DNA of 64,000 nt. Origin: Moniliella sp. 'wahieum'. Taxonomy: Eukaryota > Basidiomycota > Moniliellomycetes > Moniliellales > Moniliellaceae. Of the stretch, positions 58,805 to 64,000 are shown in pieces. The stretch lies in assembly GCA_003971905.1 (NCBI GenBank), contig RSEE01000106.1, positions 62,001 to 126,000 of the forward strand. Reading direction: 5' to 3'. The notes under the pieces were generated by a model, which did not search any database, was not told the DNA's origin, and saw nothing but the letters and a program-made list of their open reading frames with translations. Position numbers and translations under genes: made by a program. Position 1 is the stretch's first letter. Every line of letters begins with the position of its first letter.

Positions 58805-61800
58805 TTACTGGCCCTCCGACAGGTCCAGGTCCAAATCCGAGTCCAGGTCCAAGTCCCAGTCCCAGTCCGGCGAGCCCAACATGTCCCGGTCCGAGTCCAG
58901 GTCCGAGTCCAGGTCTTCCACAGGACCCAGCAGGGACGCTTCTGGACTTGGTGAACCTGATGAACCTGATGAACCTGAGGAGCCTGGTGAAGCTAATGAA
59001 CCTGGTGAACCTGATGAACCTGATGAACCCGTGGACCGTGAGGAGGCCACCCAGGAAGGCGGGGAAGCCAAGCGGGACGCCGGGTCCGCACTGGTGGCAC
59101 GCAGACTTTGAGCCAACACAGTGTTGTCTTCCACGACAGCTGCGCGCGTGGGGCTCGGCAGACCATAGCCCTCTGCTTTCTCTGGTTCATCTGGTTGCTC
59201 TGGTTCATCTGGTTCCTCTGACGCACACACAGCCGGCACATGCACACGCACGCGGCCCGTTGGCGCCAAAGCTCCACGACACGCTGGGTGCATCCTGCAC
59301 TGAGATGGTACTGGTCTTGCGGAACCTGGGGCGGTGCGGTGGCCTTGGGCGCGGGTGCGGGTGCCAGGCCCACTTCACTGCTCCGCCACAAACGGCACCA
59401 AAAACGTAGCGTGGGTCCCAATTCTTCCCACCCCCATTGGCTTGGGTCGCGCTCAGGCATGTGGAGGCCCAGGTGAGTACTGTTGTTCCGCAAGGCGCTG
59501 TTATTGGTTTCTTGGGGTTGCAGCAGCAGCCAGTCCGAAAGCTTGGTCACGACGATAGTCGCTTGCTCGTCAAATACACTCCACCAGCTCGTCTCGAGTT
59601 CGTGCTGCAGTGCGTGGGAAGTAGGGAACGGAGGGAGGTGCACAACGTTCGTTCCAACCTCCGTTTGGATCGCAATCTGCCGAGCCAGGCCGTACTCCCT
59701 CAACCGTTCTTGCGGACTGAACCAAAATCCTGGGTTTGTCGTTCGTTGACCCGAGCGGGACGGTCCGTATCAGTACCTTCATCGGGTTCCCTCTCCCCTC
59801 TGCCTCCAACCACAACCTTCAGGCGCACAATCAAGAACATGCAAGTAAGAGACGTACCCATTTGGAACAATTCAAAGCAGTAGTGGTCCAGTGAACGGAC
59901 ACGAATGCACTGCTCGTCTTGTCGCGTCAGAACCAGCACCTCTCCCACACGCAGCTTCCGTGCCTCGTCCATGGCGATTGCTTTCTTTTCCTCCGAACCG
60001 AGTTCCACTTGTTCCTCGCCCGATTCCTCATCGGGGCCCAGCGAGGCACAATCTAACCCCGCATCCGAAATCAAACCCGAATCCGAACCTGAATCCGAAT
60101 CGGGATCGGCATTCGACCACGGATCTTCCGCTTCGGGCATACCGTTGAGTGCGAGGCTTAGTTGCAGTGCCAAGCGCTCATCTTGGTCACACGCATTTAC
60201 ATGATGGGGAGATCCAGCGCTTCCCCGCAGGGGCGGGAGATGATCCAGATCGCCTTCCCGGGCTGTAGGGAACCCCTCTGCATCCGGACGAGGCAAGGAA
60301 CCGACCTGCCCCTCTTTCCTCTTTCTTTTCCTCAGGCTCCCTTCCTTGACCCAGGGCAGAGCCGGGCACCTCGCGGGATTCGAGTCTGATCGCAAGGCGG
60401 TTACGCTGCGCGACCACTGCAATCACCAGATCGGGATGAAGCGGCATTTGACGGCGCTTGCCTTTGGACTGGCTTTGGGGATAAGACAGTGGCGGGGACA
60501 AGTTATGCTGGGCTAAGAATGTAGTAGCCAACTGCCTCCCTCGGCGGTCCCATCGCCGTCCCAGTTTGTGCCGAATTCGGTGCCGCGACACGAGCCGCTC
60601 TCGTCGTATCTCGTTCCGAACGGTCTCAAGGCGCTCGTCATAGGATTGTTGGTACTTGCGTCTCAACTGGACTTGCTTGCTTCGCACCCGGTCCGCCCGA
60701 ATCAACTGCATTGACGCATGAGCTGTCAACCACAGATCCTCCATCAACGAGGTCTGGGCGTCCTTCAAAGCGGGCACACCCCATTTGACAAACTCGCGGC
60801 ACGCTCGGTTCTCTCCGAACACCAACCGTACCTGTTCAGTCGAGAGGGTGGCAACATCGTGGGAAGCGTGCTCAAGTAGCAAAGCCCCCATCTCCTCCAC
60901 CAGTTGCGTCCGACACAGTATACAGAGTACCTCGACCGACTCGCCCGTCTCGCACTCGGCTAGCCCTACCTCCGTCCCGCCCGACTGGAAGCACGCCTGA
61001 CAGCAGCCCGGCAGAACAAGGGCGGATGCTTCCTCCGGCGCGGATCTCCCTTCTTCCTGCACCCCCAAGGCAACGGGTGAGGCGGCATGGAACGGGCAGA
61101 GGGCAACAAGACCGAGCCGGGTCGAGACGAGTTGGACAGATTGGGAGCCCACCAGCTCGGGTCCGCGAGGCAACCTACCTTCTCTGGGTTCCTCCCTGCT
61201 CACCCCTTCGTCCCGATCCATGGCAAGTTGGATCATGCGCTGGGTTGTACCGGCTCTAATGAGGCACGCTAGACACATATGGTCCAGTTGCCACATTGTC
61301 TGGAAATACGGTTCGACTTGCGAAGCGAGAGCAGGCACGGTTCCCACAGGGTGCAGGTCCCGCTCCATCTGGTCTACCGTCAACGGGTTGATAACGCGCT
61401 CCAAGATGGTAACCCAAGAAGGATGCTCTTGCGTCGCAGCACGCCACGCCGGACCTATCTCCGCCAAAGCACCGAGCACCTCACGCCACCGTACATACGC
61501 CACCGTCCAAACGCCCAACCACAACCGCATCCTCTCGGCTCGTCGGATGGTGGAGGATACGACGGCCGAGTATCGCAGACGGGTTTCCGGATCCGGATCC
61601 TGGGGGGGCGGCGCCGCAAAGACCGCGTCTTGCGCGTCTGTTGCCTCGGCAAAGTCCAAGGGGGAAGGCGGGGTACCGACATGCAGAGGGAAAGGGGCTT
61701 GGAGAAGCCGCTGCCATTGGACATGTAACCCCATGGGCTGGACCAGGACCATGTCGCGCGGATGTAACAAGGAGACAATACGCTCTACCACCGTCGGGGG

Positions 61801-62187
61801 CAACTGCGCCCAGACCGAGCGCACGGGTGAGGGACCGAGCGGCATCGCGGGCGGAGGGGGCGGCTGGGTCGTGTTGTTGTTGTCGTCTGACAAGGGAGGG
61901 CCATCAAGAAACGTGCCTGCCGTGAGAGTGGTCATAATGCTGGCCACTACGCTGTGGCCGTGGGCTTCGTCCAGCTCGGCGTCGGGAACCGCCTCGTTGG
62001 CGGGGGGGTTGCTGATGAGGTGGGGCGCTGGGCGGGCACTGGCGGAGGTGGCGCTCACACTGGCTCGTCTGCTTGAGCCGGGGCTGGGGGAGCGGGTGGC
62101 GCGGCCGAGGACGTGCTGTTGCTTGCGACGCTTGGAGACCGGCTCGGGGTCCGTGGTGTTGGGCGGCGGCGGCGGCGGGCAGGACAT
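58805..62187 (-). CDS. F-box-like protein with acidic repeat tail
   Basis: A candidate substrate adaptor of an SCF ubiquitin ligase. The Met at 62187 (MSCPPPPPPNT) precedes a basic KRRKQQ block and a Ser/Ala-rich region. The F-box-like segment is VWAQLPPTVVERIVSLLHPR followed by DMVLVQPMG and WQRLLQ (about 61790-61680). A largely alpha-helical region follows, with Cys clusters (CCQACFQSGG, LCILCRTQ) that could bind zinc and a charged helix (SYDERLETVRNEIRRERLV). After a frame jump come DQDERLALQLSLALNG, reminiscent of a ubiquitin-interacting motif, and CIRVRSLDHYCFELFQM. A 128-bp intron (59730-59857, GTACGT) joins in phase to FWFSPQERLREYGLARQ. The C-terminus has EPDEPEQPDEPE, Gly-Ser-Ser repeats, then alternating Asp/Leu/Ser to 58805. 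At least two more jumps. F-box identity is moderate. Confidence 0.68.
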
Positions 62188-62766
62188 ATGCGGGAGGATG
62201 GGGTGGAAGGGGGCGTGGAGGAGCCGCGTCGAAGCGAGGCTACGCCAATAACCGAAGCTCAAATAACAAAGGTGCGCCATTTAATGGGTCTGGCCATCTG
62301 GACTGTGTGCGCGGTCTGGCGGCTAAAAAAACGCAGCCTATCCCCGCAGGCCGACCGTCCTATGACACGATGACGGTCATCCACACCCGCATTGGCCTCA
62401 CCGATCTCAGATTGATCTCATCCCTCTCGCCTATCCTACGCCCTCGGGTAGATACAGTCGACGGCGGCCGCGCACGGATCGCTTGTTTTATAATTGCTAG
62501 CACTGCACCAGCAGCATTCCTTTGTAGATATAGTAAACCGTGTTTTTTTTGCATGTCGTACCCATGCTTGCCTGCAGCTCCTCCCTCTAATACTTCTCCT
62601 CTGCGTTGGATCTCCTCTACCCACTATATCTGCACGATACACTTGTATCGGCACGAATCAGGCTAAGGAGACGAGACGCGAGCGCCCTATTGGATGGGCC
62701 ATAGTCCGTCGGCACCGGCAAGCGAGCGACGCGAGCGACGAGAGGAAAGACGGGGGCAGAGTCACA
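62188..62766. other. Spacer between lectin stop and F-box-like gene start
   Basis: Both genes are on the minus strand. No gene seen. It should contain the F-box-like gene promoter. Confidence 0.5.
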
Positions 62767-63927
62767 CTAGAAGCGCTTGGCGTCGTAGACCCGCTTGGAT
62801 TGGTAAAAGTGCCACGCGACTCCTCCAATCACTCCAATCCCCGCCACTGCCAGCACCACCTTAAGTACCCGCCACACCAAACCAACCACGCCCGCCATCA
62901 ACCAGTGGATCATGCCTGGGCCCGACGCACCCCCCTTGGCCCCTGCCTTGCTCGTCTTGCCCCATTGCCCAGGAACGGCTCGGCCTCGGCCCGTGCCGCC
63001 ATTTGCCAGCGGCTTGTGCACAATCGAATGGGTTTCCACCGACACCAGCTCGTGGTTGTCTGACACCTCGCCCGTCGCCGCTGTAAAACCCAGGAAGGGG
63101 TTTTCGGGCAGCTTGAATTTACCAATCTCGCTTCAAGCAACGCAGTGTGATGCCCCCACGCGAAGTCAGCCCTGCTATTCTCTTCGCCCCACCACACACA
63201 CGGCCACATACTCAGCCCCCCCCCCCACACTGACCAGGCAAAACCACAATGACACTTACAAACAAGGTTCCCATTGGTCCCACTCCTTGGTTTGCAGCTG
63301 CAGCTCAATGTACTCGCCGTCAACGTAGGTCAACCTCGCACGGGCTGATACCGGCGTGTCGCGGAACCGGATCGAGCAGCCTCCCACCTCTAGGTTGACC
63401 CCGTCCTGACTCGGCATGTAGGGTGTATACTTGCCCCCCTGCAAGGCCATCACGCGTGGGAATGCATAGGGATGCGGACCGTTGGCGTACGTATCAAACG
63501 TCACTCCCAACCCGTCGAACGTAGCCTGGTTTCCCAAGGCCGGGCCACTCTGGGCGCGTTCCGAGGTGAGCCAGAGCGCCATCCCATCGCCAAAGACATG
63601 ATGCGACCGGCCGGCGATGGCAAACTCCACCGTAATCTGAAAGTCACGCGCATGAATGGGATGACGCGTCCAAATCCAGCCCTGCTGGGACTTTTTGTCC
63701 TGGGTCAAACGCACTCCTCGAGCCGAATCGATGATGGTGGACCCGCCAAAGTCCCAAAACTGGTTTTGCAGGTCACCGTCCACATAAGGGTGGCGAAGCG
63801 ACGCTGCTTTCAGCGAGATAAGCGCTTCGTAGTCGTCTTGCGTGTACGCGCATCGCCCCACCGACGCTACACATACCGCCACCACCAGCACAGCCAGCAG
63901 CAACATGATGGGGGACGGGAACCGCAC
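62767..63927 (-). CDS. L-type lectin cargo receptor, VIP36/Emp47-like
   Basis: This type I membrane lectin binds high-mannose glycoproteins in the ER-Golgi pathway. Exon 1 (63260-63927) encodes a signal peptide (MLLLAVLVVAVCVASV region, ending RCAY) and the beta-sandwich lectin domain. Blocks are FWDFGGSTIIDSARGVRLT, FQITVEFAIAGRSHHVFGDG, DGMALWLTSE (ligand Asp), GLGVTFDTYANG (Ca/ligand Asp) and RARLTYVDGEYIELQLQ. The 129-bp intron (63131-63259) has a GTAAGT donor, unlike its neighbours. Exon 2 (62767-63130) continues in phase with CFEIGKFKLPENPFLGFTAA and TGEVSDNHELVSVETHS, the domain's conserved end. Then come a short Gly-rich stalk, a hydrophobic helix (LKVVLAVAGIGVIGGVAW) and a short tail ending YDAKRF, close to VIP36's KRFY export signal. 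The exons sum to 344 codons with no frame jump. Confidence 0.95.
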
Positions 63928-64000
63928 GGACTCCTCCCCCCCGCCATTTGTGTTGGCCTCTTTGTGCTGTGGTTTGCTGTGTCGGGTCAGGCTCAGCTTA
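63928..64000. other. Lectin 5' flank
   Basis: The last 73 bases are presumably 5' untranslated or promoter sequence of the lectin gene. Confidence 0.4.

Noticed and set aside
61220-62251. 343-codon plus-strand open frame
   Set aside because: Antisense to the F-box-like gene, with no motif; a GC-rich shadow.

Overview
The window is nuclear DNA of a fungus, almost certainly a basidiomycete. It is GC-rich, with short spliceosomal introns (56-214 bp), intron-bearing nuclear tRNA genes, a fungal division-1 chitin synthase, a white-collar-1 photoreceptor in which I see no GATA finger, and fungal RIM2, MDJ1, NUP53, PPE1 and USB1 homologues. I cannot place it below that level. Nearly every 5' splice site I could fix reads GTACGT.

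Left part (1-20 kb). The 5' end of a bHLH transcription-factor gene runs off the left edge (minus). After 3 kb without a recognisable gene come a Csr1/Sfh-like SEC14 gene (plus) and a DUF1765/UPF0592 gene (minus), which converge. A repeat-rich, gene-poor stretch of 10.2-15.5 kb follows. It holds two sets of diverged tandem repeats, GCGCT hairpins, and one small two-exon gene for a 56-residue secreted peptide that is easy to miss. A long Ser/Pro-rich disordered-protein gene (minus) and an intron-bearing tRNA-Met follow.

Middle (20-47 kb). Here lie a long Ser-rich single-pass membrane protein (plus), white collar 1 (minus), chitin synthase (minus), mitochondrial hydroxyacid-oxoacid transhydrogenase (minus), a mitochondrial DnaJ (minus) sharing a 208-bp divergent promoter with USB1 (plus), the mitochondrial pyrimidine-nucleotide carrier RIM2 (minus), and a proline-rich gene with a C2H2-like half finger and an Arg/Asp/Glu-repeat tail (minus).

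Right part (47-64 kb). It holds a doubtful small membrane-protein gene, nucleoporin NUP53 (plus), PP2A methylesterase PPE1 (minus), an intron-bearing tRNA-Ile, a mitochondrial-looking unknown (minus), a Pro-rich unknown (plus), a large F-box-like protein (minus) and a complete VIP36-type lectin (minus).

The genes are unrelated housekeeping, signalling and cell-wall functions and form no evident cluster. A strong feature of the whole window is that reading frames of conserved genes jump between frames, often at homopolymer runs, while PPE1 and the lectin are uninterrupted. I read this mainly as uncorrected sequence indels, not pseudogenes, and the coordinates below are gene spans across such jumps. 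I saw no transposon, retroelement or viral coding sequence.
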